Shown here piece after piece: positions 7,806 to 15,225 of a stretch of DNA of 64,000 nucleotides. The position numbers and the translations under genes were made by a program. The stretch's first letter is position 1. Every line of letters begins with the position of its first letter. This DNA comes from CAYJAD01 sp964368075 (lineage in GTDB: Bacteria > Desulfobacterota > Desulfovibrionia > Desulfovibrionales > Desulfovibrionaceae): contig CAYJAD010000003.1 of the NCBI GenBank assembly GCA_964368075.1, positions 1-64,000 on the forward strand, given 5' to 3'. The notes below the pieces were generated by a model, which saw only the letters and a list, made by a program, of their open reading frames with translations, made no database searches and was not told the DNA's origin.

Positions 7806-8660
7806 TTACTTTAACTGTAAGGGTGCTAAAATCGGATTATCTTCTGAAAGAATAATGCGAGAATTCTCCATTAAAGAGATATTAAGCATTTCTAATCCTC
7901 TTTGAAATTTATAAAATTCCGGAGCCTTTCCAAAAGATTCAGCATAAATTTTAGCGGCCTTTGCATCACCTTCACCGTGAATAATCTCAGACTGTTTATT
8001 GGCTTCAGCCAAAATTACAGCCTTTTGCTTATCGGCGCTAGAACGAATGCGTGTGGACTCTTCCACCCCTTCAGAGCGGTACTGCTTGGCTTGGCGTTCA
8101 CGTTCAGCCTGCATACGTTGGAAGATAGCCCTTTGGTTTTCTGAAGGTAAATCCGTACGTTTAATACGCACATCCACCACTTCTACCCCAAAGCCTTTCA
8201 TCAGTTCTGCTACACGCTTAGTCACTTCTTCCATGATTTTAGCGCGTTGTGTAGAAACAACTTCAGTTAGGGTGTAGCCACCCACAAGGGCGCGCAATTG
8301 TGAATACACCACGTCGTCAAGGCGTGCTTGTGCGCCGGGTATGGTGCGCATGGTTTGATAAAATTGCAAAGGATTCTCAATGCGCCAACGTGCATAGTTA
8401 TCAAGTACGATGGCTTTTTTATCCACAGTAAAAGCTTCTGTGGGGCGAGCATCATAATCTAAAATACGCGCATCAAAATAGACCACATTTTGCACAAAGG
8501 GCAGTTTAAAATGCAGTCCTGGGCCATAAATGGCATCCTTTGGTACACCTAGTTGTAAAACAAGAGCTTTTTCTGTTTCATGTACGGTAAAAAAGCTTTG
8601 TCCCATAAGTAAAATTGCCACAAAAAGGCTGACACCTAATGCAAGAGGGTTTTTAAACAT
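7806..8660 (-). CDS. hflC: Protease modulator HflC
   Basis: Inner-membrane band-7/SPFH protein that with HflK forms a large periplasmic cage around FtsH and modulates its proteolysis. 284 residues with one N-terminal membrane anchor (about 6-25, LGVSLFVAILLMGQSFFTV), the SPFH domain (TEKALVLQLG onward), LPSENQRAIFQRMQAERERQAKQYRSEG, and an alanine/glutamate-rich helix. The start codon overlaps the hflK stop by one base (TAATG), so translation is coupled. The usual family length is about 280-330, so it is full length. Confidence 0.94.
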   Translation of the reverse strand: MFKNPLALGVSLFVAILLMGQSFFTVHETEKALVLQLGVPKDAIYGPGLHFKLPFVQNVVYFDARILDYDARPTEAFTVDKKAIVLDNYARWRIENPLQFYQTMRTIPGAQARLDDVVYSQLRALVGGYTLTEVVSTQRAKIMEEVTKRVAELMKGFGVEVVDVRIKRTDLPSENQRAIFQRMQAERERQAKQYRSEGVEESTRIRSSADKQKAVILAEANKQSEIIHGEGDAKAAKIYAESFGKAPEFYKFQRGLEMLNISLMENSRIILSEDNPILAPLQLK

Positions 8661-9796
8661 TACTGTGCTCCTCCTGTCTTGGGGGCAGTATTATTGGGCG
8701 CCATCAAGGGCAACAAGGGAAGCATTTTATCAGCTGTTCCGTGTGGCACAATGATTTTATCTTTAGCGTTATACAAAATACTTTCCATGGTATCTAAATA
8801 AAGTCTTTGCTTGGTAATATCTTGGGCTTTGTTATATTGCTCAAACACTGCTAAAAAGCGATTGGCTTTACCGGTAGCTGTAAGAATTTGTGTTTCTTTA
8901 TACGCTTCAGCTTGGTTTATAATCTCTGCTGCTTCACCTCTAGCCTTGGGCAAAAGTTCATTGCGATAGGCTTCAGCCTCGTTAATGATACGGCTTTTAT
9001 CTTCACGGGCAGAGGCCACGTCTTTAAAGGCATCAATAACTTCTTGTGGGGGGTGCACATCTTGCAACTGCACGGCAATAATTTGCACACCTACTTCATA
9101 GCGGTTAAGAATTTCTTGCAGTAAAGCCGTAGCATCGCCTTGAATGCGAATCTTACCATCGGTCAAAGCTGAGTCAATCATGCTTTTACCAATAACTTCA
9201 CGCATGGCAGCTTCTGCTGCATTGCGCACCACAGCGGCTTGGTTGGTCACATTAAAAAGGTATTCCACCGGATCGCTGATTTTATATTGCACACTAAATT
9301 GCACATTAACAATGTTTTCATCACCTGTAAGCATGGAAGCTTCTTCGGGCACAGTGCGAAGCTGTCCCTGCTGGAAGGTTCCTCCTTGTCCCACAGAGCG
9401 AAAGCCCACTTCACCGCGCAAAACCTGTGTTACTTTAGGTTTGTAAACGGTTTCAATGGGTATGGGCAAGTGATAGTGCGGGCCAGGGCCCACAGTGCGC
9501 ACATATTTGCCAAAACGCAAAATAACGCCTTCTTCATCGGGGTTTACAATAAAGATTCCCGAAAAAAGCCAGAGCACAACCAAGCCTCCTAAAAGAAACC
9601 ATATTCCTTTACCTGTGGGTAATTTAACACGACCTTTTAAAGGATTTTCAGGCATATTTCTAAAGTTATTAGGAGGCTGACGGTCATCATTGTTATTATT
9701 ACCGCCGCCATGGTCGCCATTATTATCTCCTCCGAAAGGAGATTGACGCGACTGCCTTTGCCGTTTTTCTTGTAGTTTATCCCAGTCCCAGTTCAT
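8660..9796 (-). CDS. hflK: FtsH protease activity modulator HflK
   Basis: Partner of HflC. The 378-residue protein starts with a cytoplasmic Gly/Asn-rich stretch (about 20-45), followed by one membrane segment (64-84) and an SPFH domain (NPDEEGVILRFGKYVRTVGPGPHYHLP). The helical region ALTDGKIRIQG through SARED is typical of HflK. On the minus strand TTGACC (9828-9833) and TACTTT (9805-9810), 17 bases apart, form a good promoter. Its likely start point is only a few bases from the ATG and no ribosome site is visible, so the message may be nearly leaderless. Confidence 0.94.
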   Translation of the reverse strand: MNWDWDKLQEKRQRQSRQSPFGGDNNGDHGGGNNNNDDRQPPNNFRNMPENPLKGRVKLPTGKGIWFLLGGLVVLWLFSGIFIVNPDEEGVILRFGKYVRTVGPGPHYHLPIPIETVYKPKVTQVLRGEVGFRSVGQGGTFQQGQLRTVPEEASMLTGDENIVNVQFSVQYKISDPVEYLFNVTNQAAVVRNAAEAAMREVIGKSMIDSALTDGKIRIQGDATALLQEILNRYEVGVQIIAVQLQDVHPPQEVIDAFKDVASAREDKSRIINEAEAYRNELLPKARGEAAEIINQAEAYKETQILTATGKANRFLAVFEQYNKAQDITKQRLYLDTMESILYNAKDKIIVPHGTADKMLPLLPLMAPNNTAPKTGGAQ

Positions 9797-9881
9797 AGTT
9801 AATGAAAGTAAGTCACAAGGGGCATAAGGTCAAGAAGGTTCCGTCTATTTTTTTTAAAAATACGCGCATGGAATAAAAAAA

Positions 9882-9930
9882 GAAACGATGTTTTTCCAAC
9901 TATTATGGTAAAATATCGTTTCGTTTTTTA
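9882..9930 (-). terminator. Terminator after lgt
   Basis: gaaacgat (9882-9889) pairs with atcgtttc (9914-9921), extended by A/T pairs. On the minus strand the stem is followed by a T-run (9874-9881). It separates lgt from the downstream hflK promoter. Confidence 0.65.
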
Positions 9931-9986
9931 CTGTTTTTACAGTAATGCAGTGATAAAACACAGTTTCTTTTTGTAATAATAATTTC

Positions 9987-10757
9987 TTAGGTTTTATTCC
10001 TTAGAACTAACCAAGCCCCAATGAAAATTAGTGGTAAAGAGAGTATTTGCCCCATGGTAAGCCAACCTAAAGCTAGATAGCCCAAATGCGCATCGGGCAT
10101 GCGCACAAATTCTACGCCAAACCTTGCTAAGCCATAGCATAAACCAAACATGCCGGACACAGCGCCAAGGGGTCTTTTTTTGGAGGAAAAAATCCAGAGA
10201 ATAAGAAAAAGTACCAATCCTTCAAAAAAGGCTTCATACAGTTGAGAGGGGTGGCGCGGCAATTCTCCGGCATAGGGGAAAATAACACCCCAAGGAACCG
10301 TGGTCACACTGCCCCATAATTCGCCGTTGATAAAATTGCCTATGCGTCCAAAAAATAAGCCAGGGGCTACTAAGGGGGCTATAAAGTCTGCCACTTCCCA
10401 AAAGGAACGCCCCATTTTTTTTGCCGAATACAGCAAGGCTACCATGACCCCTAGCAAACCTCCATGAAAAGACATGCCGCCATTCCAGACTCGAAATATT
10501 TCGAGAGGGTCACTCATAAAGTGAGCAAAATCATAAAAAAGCACATAGCCTATGCGCCCTCCTAAAATTACCCCAAACATACCCAGAGTAATGATGTCGT
10601 CAAATTGCTCCACAGTCCAATTGTTCTGCGGTCGTGAGGCGCGATAGCGCCCGAGGAGCCATGCGCTGAGAAAAGCAAGAATATACATGATGCCATACCA
10701 ACGTAGCTCAAGGCTACCAATACTTATGGCTACAGGATCTATTTGAGGGGCAAGCAT
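9987..10757 (-). CDS. lgt: Prolipoprotein diacylglyceryl transferase
   Basis: Transfers diacylglycerol from phosphatidylglycerol to the lipobox cysteine of prelipoproteins in the inner membrane. The 256-residue, multi-spanning protein carries the Lgt signature region GLFFGRIGNFINGELWG, the HGGLLG motif (NGGMSFHGGLLG) and an N-terminal RWYGIMYILAF segment. AAGGA five bases before ATG supports the start. It lies eight bases after moaC and is probably cotranscribed with it. It fits the presence of lipoproteins elsewhere in the window (12810-13274, 46548-48017). Confidence 0.95.
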   Translation of the reverse strand: MLAPQIDPVAISIGSLELRWYGIMYILAFLSAWLLGRYRASRPQNNWTVEQFDDIITLGMFGVILGGRIGYVLFYDFAHFMSDPLEIFRVWNGGMSFHGGLLGVMVALLYSAKKMGRSFWEVADFIAPLVAPGLFFGRIGNFINGELWGSVTTVPWGVIFPYAGELPRHPSQLYEAFFEGLVLFLILWIFSSKKRPLGAVSGMFGLCYGLARFGVEFVRMPDAHLGYLALGWLTMGQILSLPLIFIGAWLVLRNKT

Positions 10758-10765
10758 ATGTATCC

Positions 10766-11284
10766 TTACTCTAAAGTCGCTGCCGCAGATTTATCAAAAT
10801 CTAGGGCGCAATAGGTGCCGCTTTTACCGCCACTTTTATACACCAAGTGCAGCGTATCAATAACAATATCTTTTTGAACGGCTTTGCACATATCATATAT
10901 GGTTGCCGCGGCAATTTGCGCCCCCACCAGTGCTTCCATTTCTACACCTGTGGGGCCCACGGTGCGAGCTTCACACTCTAACTCAAGACCAAGGTACGTA
11001 CCATTATTTTGTAAAACAAAACGAATATCCACAAAGGAAAGAGGAAGCGGGTGACAGAGCGGAATCAACTCTGCTGTACGTTTGGCCGCTAAAATGCCGG
11101 CTACCTTGGCGGTGGTGAGCACATCTCCTTTGGGCAAAGCTTTTTTTTGCAACAGCTCGAGGGTGTCGTGGTTTAAATGCACAAAACCACGCACAATGGC
11201 TACTCTTTGAGTGCTTGCTTTATGGCGCACATCCACCATGGCAATACTGCCGTCTTCATTTAAATGTGAAAGTGTTTTTGTCAT
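10766..11284 (-). CDS. moaC: Cyclic pyranopterin monophosphate synthase MoaC
   Basis: Converts the MoaA product into cyclic pyranopterin monophosphate in molybdenum/tungsten cofactor synthesis. 172 residues with the conserved segments MVDVRHK, LIPLCHPLPL, GVEMEALVGA, YDMCKAVQKD and KSGGKSG. The length is slightly above the usual 160. AGAGGA lies before the ATG. It precedes lgt by eight bases, and the structured repeat copy B lies immediately upstream. Confidence 0.95.
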   Translation of the reverse strand: MTKTLSHLNEDGSIAMVDVRHKASTQRVAIVRGFVHLNHDTLELLQKKALPKGDVLTTAKVAGILAAKRTAELIPLCHPLPLSFVDIRFVLQNNGTYLGLELECEARTVGPTGVEMEALVGAQIAAATIYDMCKAVQKDIVIDTLHLVYKSGGKSGTYCALDFDKSAAATLE

Positions 11285-11304
11285 GTTCTTCCTCTAATAT
11301 AAGG

Positions 11305-11507
11305 GTCCTGCACAATTATTTTTTTGTAATTCTTTTGTGCTGTTGTAAAAAATATACTTTTGCGTAAATCGTCATGTGCAGGACAAAAGGTGCCAAAATC
11401 AGTCATTTACCGGACAAACAAAGTTTGTCCTAGTCCTGATTTATCTGTCACATTGCCTGTCGTCAACGCTCCATAAGGCTGCGCATAATAAATTATACAG
11501 AAGTCTT
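11305..11507. repeat. Structured repeat, long copy B
   Basis: gtcctgcaca (11305-11314) pairs with tgtgcaggac (11375-11384); a degenerate third copy, aattatacagaagtctt, ends at 11507 and overlaps the stop codon of the YdjM-like gene. The 120 bases after the first hairpin align along their whole length with copy A, sharing CATTG, GTCAA and GCTCCAT blocks. The central hairpin 11412-11430 (ggacaaacaaagtttgtcc) occupies the place of 4483-4501 in copy A with different stem bases but the same CAAAG loop. aaatcag/ctgattt (11396-11402/11436-11442) replaces cgaaaat/attttcg. No gene is present. Confidence 0.75.
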
Positions 11508-12804
11508 AATATTGTATACCAATAAGTTTTTGCCACCATAGAGTCTCTTTGGGTTTTTCCATATCCTGCCAGCCACTGTCTCTGCCAGCTCCGGAAAATG
11601 CCAGACGTATCTGCGTCCAATGTGTTGCAGGACGCTTCACCGACATTAAAAAAGTGGGCTGACCTTGGTTCATTTCCCATAAAAATTCATACAGATTTAC
11701 AAACATGGTGCTAAAGCGCAAATCGTACACACCATATTCTTCTGCGCCATCTTGCGATAAGGCCAAACCTTCTTGAATGGGCATAAGCAAGAAAGCTTCA
11801 AAGGCCCGTGCTCGGCGACTGGTCTGCGCCAAATCGTTGGCAATATCTTCTCGCAAAGCCGGATAGTGCATTAAGGGAGTGTTGGCTTGCCCTAAAAAAT
11901 TCAGCCCCTGCTGAAAGACGCTTTGCTCGCTGTTTGGAAAGTTATAGCCTAAGCGGCTTTTGGCTTGAGGCCAAGTAAACTCTGTGGACACCGCTTGCGT
12001 ATACGGTTTATTGGTTTGATAAACCACCCGCCAATAAAAAGGCGACAATGCATCGGGTAATACGGCTATATTTTGCAATTTGCCTATTTTTTCTCCCATT
12101 TCACTTTGCTCTAGCTGCGCGTGCCAGTGTGTTTCATGCCAAATGCGCACGCCTACACAAAGGGAAGGGTATACGAAAATCCATATAAGCCCCATGACAG
12201 CATATGAGCGTTTCTTTCCTCCATGCCATAGGGCTAAAATAAGAGGTATAGCTAAGAGTAAGTCTACTATAAAGAGGCCGTTTAAGCGTACCCTATAGTC
12301 AGAAAAAGGCAAGAAAATCATTGTGCCATAGGTAGTGACTATATCTAGCCATATATGCAAGAGCAAAAGTCCCATGGTGAAGAGGTAGACTTTTCTAAAG
12401 GACCAAATGCGCCTACCAAAAGCATGCTTTTGAGTGCGTATCCATGCAGGCCATATGAAGTTAAGCAGTCGCTTGCTTTTTCGTGCGTCATTTTTTGCTA
12501 CGTGAGCTGGATTTTGCACATAGGGTTCATAGCCTTTTTCTGGCGACAAGTTACGTTTAAGCCAAAGAGGCACGGCTAGCAAGGTCAAAAAAAATGCTAT
12601 TATGGGCACGGCAGCCAAAGCATGTGTAATACCACGATGCAAAAGTAAGTAATCTGTAGCAGTGCTGCCAAACAGTACGTCTATATCGGGACTTGCCGCC
12701 ACAAGCGCGGCATAAGGGAAAAACAAACGTGAAGAAGGCCTATACTGCTCTTTTAAAGCTAAGGCTGCTATGGCACCACTGGCGGCATGTGTAATAGGAT
12801 CCAT
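11506..12804 (-). CDS. YdjM/DUF457-type membrane-bound metal-dependent hydrolase-like protein
   Basis: 432-residue inner-membrane protein. The N-terminal third has the YdjM-family histidine/aspartate pattern: DPITHAASGA (about 2-11), SPDIDVLFG (about 38-46), HRGITHAL (about 56-63) and HIWLDIVTTYGT. Several hydrophobic segments follow, for example LAAVPIIAFFLTLLAVPL, VYLFTMGLLLLHIWL and GLFIVDLLLAIPLILAL. The C-terminal half (from about 215) is soluble. Substrate unknown; the family name comes from LexA-regulated E. coli ydjM. TAGGAG precedes the ATG. A lipoprotein gene ends six bases upstream, so they are likely cotranscribed. Confidence 0.8.
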   Translation of the reverse strand: MDPITHAASGAIAALALKEQYRPSSRLFFPYAALVAASPDIDVLFGSTATDYLLLHRGITHALAAVPIIAFFLTLLAVPLWLKRNLSPEKGYEPYVQNPAHVAKNDARKSKRLLNFIWPAWIRTQKHAFGRRIWSFRKVYLFTMGLLLLHIWLDIVTTYGTMIFLPFSDYRVRLNGLFIVDLLLAIPLILALWHGGKKRSYAVMGLIWIFVYPSLCVGVRIWHETHWHAQLEQSEMGEKIGKLQNIAVLPDALSPFYWRVVYQTNKPYTQAVSTEFTWPQAKSRLGYNFPNSEQSVFQQGLNFLGQANTPLMHYPALREDIANDLAQTSRRARAFEAFLLMPIQEGLALSQDGAEEYGVYDLRFSTMFVNLYEFLWEMNQGQPTFLMSVKRPATHWTQIRLAFSGAGRDSGWQDMEKPKETLWWQKLIGIQY

Positions 12805-12809
12805 AACTC

Positions 12810-13274
12810 CTACCTAAACGGGCTTTCTTGCCGTGGTTGAAGGTTCTGATATTTCTCTGAGGTATTGTTAGTCTGTTCTTTGAGGTATTGATTAAAATGT
12901 CCTTGATAGACATACATACGCTCAGGGTCATTTAACATATATAAAGTTTTATCAATTCTTTTGCCACTAGCAGGGTAGCGTAGCTCCGCAGGGTCATGAG
13001 CAGGGGAAAGCCCCCCTGAAGGATAATGTTTTTTTATATCTTCGCCCACGACTTTAGGACCGCACCCAAGTAAAGCGCAAAATAGCATAGCATAAAGCAG
13101 CGGGGCGCGTAAAGCACCATATCCTCTTCCCTTACAGCTCTCGCACCATGATAAGATTATGGAAAAATGTCGGATTATTCTTTGCGTAGCAGGTGACATA
13201 AAAAGAGCTTGGCGCTTGTGCCAAGAAAAAAAACAAAAAAGAAAAAATAAGAGCATCAACGAATATTCACGCAT
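12810..13274 (-). CDS. Putative small lipoprotein, start uncertain
   Basis: The frame holds a clear lipobox, MLFCALLGC followed by GPKVVGED, at residues 63-75 of the longest reading. The mature part of about 84 residues is polar (KKHYPSGG, YVYQGHFNQYLKEQ) and matches no family I know. The ATG at 13274 has a GTGAGG ribosome site but gives an unusual 60-residue hydrophobic and basic leader. ATG 13088 gives a very short signal peptide without a visible ribosome site. A purine-rich site near 13115 precedes an out-of-frame ATG, so a frameshift is possible. The gene is coupled to the YdjM-like gene. Confidence 0.55.
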   Translation of the reverse strand: MREYSLMLLFFLFCFFSWHKRQALFMSPATQRIIRHFSIILSWCESCKGRGYGALRAPLLYAMLFCALLGCGPKVVGEDIKKHYPSGGLSPAHDPAELRYPASGKRIDKTLYMLNDPERMYVYQGHFNQYLKEQTNNTSEKYQNLQPRQESPFR

Positions 13275-13375
13275 AAAACCTCACTTTTTCACAAAAATTA
13301 CCTCTTGTATGTATATATTACACCATTGTTCTCATACAAGCAATGCAGGTTTTTTTATTTTTTTCATTTTTTTTC

Positions 13376-13404
13376 TTGACGGTCTTTCAAAATTCGCTTA
13401 CAAG
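13376..13404 (+). promoter_or_regulatory. Promoter of tRNA-Thr
   Basis: TTGACG (13376-13381), a 17-base spacer and TACAAG (13399-13404) lie 14 bases before the tRNA 5' end. Confidence 0.65.
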
Positions 13405-13418
13405 CATCTTCGTTGAGT

Positions 13419-13494
13419 GCTCTTGTAGCTCAGTCGGTAGAGTGCATCCTTGGTAAGGATGAGGTCACCGGTTCAATCCCGGTCAAGAGCTCCA
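13419..13494 (+). tRNA. tRNA-Thr (GGT)
   Basis: Full cloverleaf of 76 bases with encoded CCA. The acceptor gctcttg pairs with caagagc. The D arm is gctcagtcggtagagt, the anticodon stem catcc/ggatg encloses ttGGTaa, and the T arm contains ggttcaatcc. Anticodon GGT reads ACC/ACU. Confidence 0.97.
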
Positions 13495-13510
13495 CTCAAA
13501 AGAATATTAA

Positions 13511-13551
13511 AGCCCCACACTGCCTATAAAGCTTTGTGGGGCTTATTTTTT
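13511..13551 (+). terminator. Terminator after tRNA-Thr
   Basis: agccccaca (13511-13519) pairs with tgtggggct (13535-13543) and is followed by a T-rich tract. It may also stop the convergent glyoxalase-family gene. Confidence 0.85.
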
Positions 13552-13611
13552 TTCTTCCTTTAGCCTATCTTACCAGTTCTTCCTTCTTTGAGGGAGAGCC
13601 ACAAATATAGG

Positions 13612-14106
13612 CTAGTACGCGCCTTTAGAATATGTCACTTCATAGCTATGGCTATACACTTCAAAAACAATACCAAAAGGGTCTTCCACATAGCACATAC
13701 GATAGGGCTTTTCGTTAGGGTAATATTCACGAATAGGCATACGCTGCTTACCACCATGAGCAACAATCTTTGCCACAAGGCCTTCTATATCAGGATCTTG
13801 TACAGAAAAATGGAATAGACCTGTTTTAATGAATGTAAAGTCTTCTCTTTGCTTGGTGTTTTTTTCAAATTCAAAAAGCTCAATACCTATATTGTTAGAT
13901 GTTACCATATGTGCAATTTTAAAATCGCCATGGTCGGCACCAAAAACATCGTAGCACATAATGCCAATGGCAGACTCTTTTTCTTCCTTCACCATGGATG
14001 GAGTCATAACAGTGTACCATCCCATAACTTCTTGGTAAAATTTTACTGCTTCTTCTAAATTAGGTACGGAAAGTCCGATATGTGAAAACGCTCTTGGATA
14101 AGTCAT
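13612..14106 (-). CDS. VOC/glyoxalase-family protein
   Basis: 164-residue protein of the vicinal-oxygen-chelate fold, with two beta-alpha-beta-beta-beta halves. Candidate metal ligands: His in AFSHIGLSVPNLEEAVKFY (about 9), Glu in IGIELFEF, His in GLFHFSVQDPD and Glu in DPFGIVFEVYSHS (about 148). It may be a lyase, dioxygenase or resistance protein; the substrate is not clear. AGGAGG precedes the ATG. The upstream neighbour is an HxlR regulator in the same direction, and a GTAC-N6-GTAC site sits at its promoter, so it is probably the regulator's target, possibly induced by electrophile or aldehyde stress. Confidence 0.82.
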   Translation of the reverse strand: MTYPRAFSHIGLSVPNLEEAVKFYQEVMGWYTVMTPSMVKEEKESAIGIMCYDVFGADHGDFKIAHMVTSNNIGIELFEFEKNTKQREDFTFIKTGLFHFSVQDPDIEGLVAKIVAHGGKQRMPIREYYPNEKPYRMCYVEDPFGIVFEVYSHSYEVTYSKGAY

Positions 14107-14136
14107 TGCTTAATCCTCCTTATGTGATGTGAGAGA

Positions 14137-14182
14137 AATATATACTCACCAAAGAATTTAGCAATAACGTACTTTTTTGTAC
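14137..14182 (-). promoter_or_regulatory. Promoter and candidate HxlR operator for the VOC gene
   Basis: On the minus strand TTGCTA (14159-14164), a 16-base spacer and TATATT (14137-14142) form a promoter. Just upstream of the -35 box lies the palindrome GTAC-TTTTTT-GTAC (14169-14182), a layout resembling HxlR-family sites. Confidence 0.5.
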
Positions 14183-14202
14183 CTATCTAATTTTTTAGGA
14201 TT

Positions 14203-14544
14203 TTAATCTAAAAGATGAATATTATTTTGCTGTGCATAATCTTTTGCAAAATCGCAAAAGCTATTTACTATAGGAATAAGCATTACATATTGTTCAGAAA
14301 GTGAATATTCTACGCGCAAAGGTAAAGTTTGAAAATCATGTCGTAGTAAAATACCACTTTTTTCTAACTCTTTTAGTTGCGTAATAAGCATCTTATGCGT
14401 GATGTCAGGAATAGCCTTTTGCAATAAAGAAAAACGATTATCGCCATGTAACACATGCCATAAGATACGCATTTTCCATTTACCACCAAGCAAGTCCATA
14501 GTAAGTAATAATGCGCAAGGATACTCTTTTTTGATTTTTTCCAT
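14203..14544 (-). CDS. HxlR-family winged-helix transcriptional regulator
   Basis: 113 residues with the HxlR pattern: an N-terminal cysteine (YPCALLLTMDLLGGKWKMRILWHVL, Cys10), then RFSLLQKAIPDITHKMLITQLKELEKSGILLRHDF and the wing PLRVEYSLSE. Members of this family sense aldehydes, quinones or oxidants through the N-terminal cysteine and act as dimers. It lies 96 bases upstream of the VOC gene. An 11-bp palindrome, tagtctgacta (14558-14568), sits 14 bases before the ATG and may be an autoregulatory site. Confidence 0.9.
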   Translation of the reverse strand: MEKIKKEYPCALLLTMDLLGGKWKMRILWHVLHGDNRFSLLQKAIPDITHKMLITQLKELEKSGILLRHDFQTLPLRVEYSLSEQYVMLIPIVNSFCDFAKDYAQQNNIHLLD

Positions 14545-14574
14545 ATATCCCCCTGTCTAGTCTGACTAAAAATA

Positions 14575-14610
14575 AGAGTCCTGCATAATGAATTGTGCAG
14601 GACTCTTTTT
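14575..14610. terminator. Short TCCTGCA hairpin (repeat-family core) between the DHFR-fold and HxlR genes
   Basis: agagtcctgca (14575-14585) pairs with tgcaggactct (14596-14606) around a ten-base loop, with T-rich sequence on both sides. It serves as terminator for the minus-strand DHFR-fold gene and carries the core of the repeat family at 4374, 11305, 52576 and 62728. Confidence 0.75.
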
Positions 14611-14664
14611 CTTCGATAATCGAAATATGGCTACATGCAAAGAAAAATTTGATTCTCTATGGCA

Positions 14665-15195
14665 TTATCGCTTGCGCATATATCCGCTCATAACAAGCCC
14701 GCCTTCCAGTATTTGTGTGTGTATATGCTTGAACTTCAAAGGTTCATCTAAATCTCCAAAGAGGGATATACCACCGCCTAGAATTTCTGGCACCTGTGTT
14801 AATGTCATGCTGTCGATCATATCTAATTGCAAGAAGCTTTGAACCAGTTTACCGCCGTCAATATACAGCTCATGATACCCCTTGCGGAAAGCGTTTAAAA
14901 GCGTGTCTTTGACGCTTTCTTTGCTCAATGTAGCCTTTTGCTCATAGCCACTTGGTAAGGCCTCTAAGGATTGACTCATAACGATAACAGGCTTTGTGTA
15001 AGGCCATTGCCCAAAAGAGTGCACCAATTCAAAAGTATTGCGCCCCATGATAATGGCATCCATGTTATCCATAAAAAGAGCAAAGGCGGAGTCTGGCCCT
15101 TGTTCTTGTGGGTAGGCTGAAAGCCAGTCTACGCTATTATTTTTGTCTGCTATATACCCATCTAGGCTCATGCCCAGAAATATATGGTTTGCCAT
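14665..15195 (-). CDS. Dihydrofolate-reductase-fold protein (RibD C-terminal type)
   Basis: 176 residues of the YyaP/RibD_C family: FLGMSLDGYIAD (about 6-17), DAIIMGRNTFELV, PVIVMSQSLE, ELYIDGGKLVQSFLQLDMIDSMTLTQVPEILGGGISLF. It has the NADPH-binding GG pattern but lacks the acidic active-site context of true folate reductases, so the substrate is unknown. AGGATTTTTA precedes the ATG. It is 30 bases after fhs on the same strand, which could hint at a folate link, but the fold is too general to say. Confidence 0.82.
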   Translation of the reverse strand: MANHIFLGMSLDGYIADKNNSVDWLSAYPQEQGPDSAFALFMDNMDAIIMGRNTFELVHSFGQWPYTKPVIVMSQSLEALPSGYEQKATLSKESVKDTLLNAFRKGYHELYIDGGKLVQSFLQLDMIDSMTLTQVPEILGGGISLFGDLDEPLKFKHIHTQILEGGLVMSGYMRKR

Positions 15196-15225
15196 TAAAA
15201 ATCCTTTGTATACGTGTCAGAAAAA

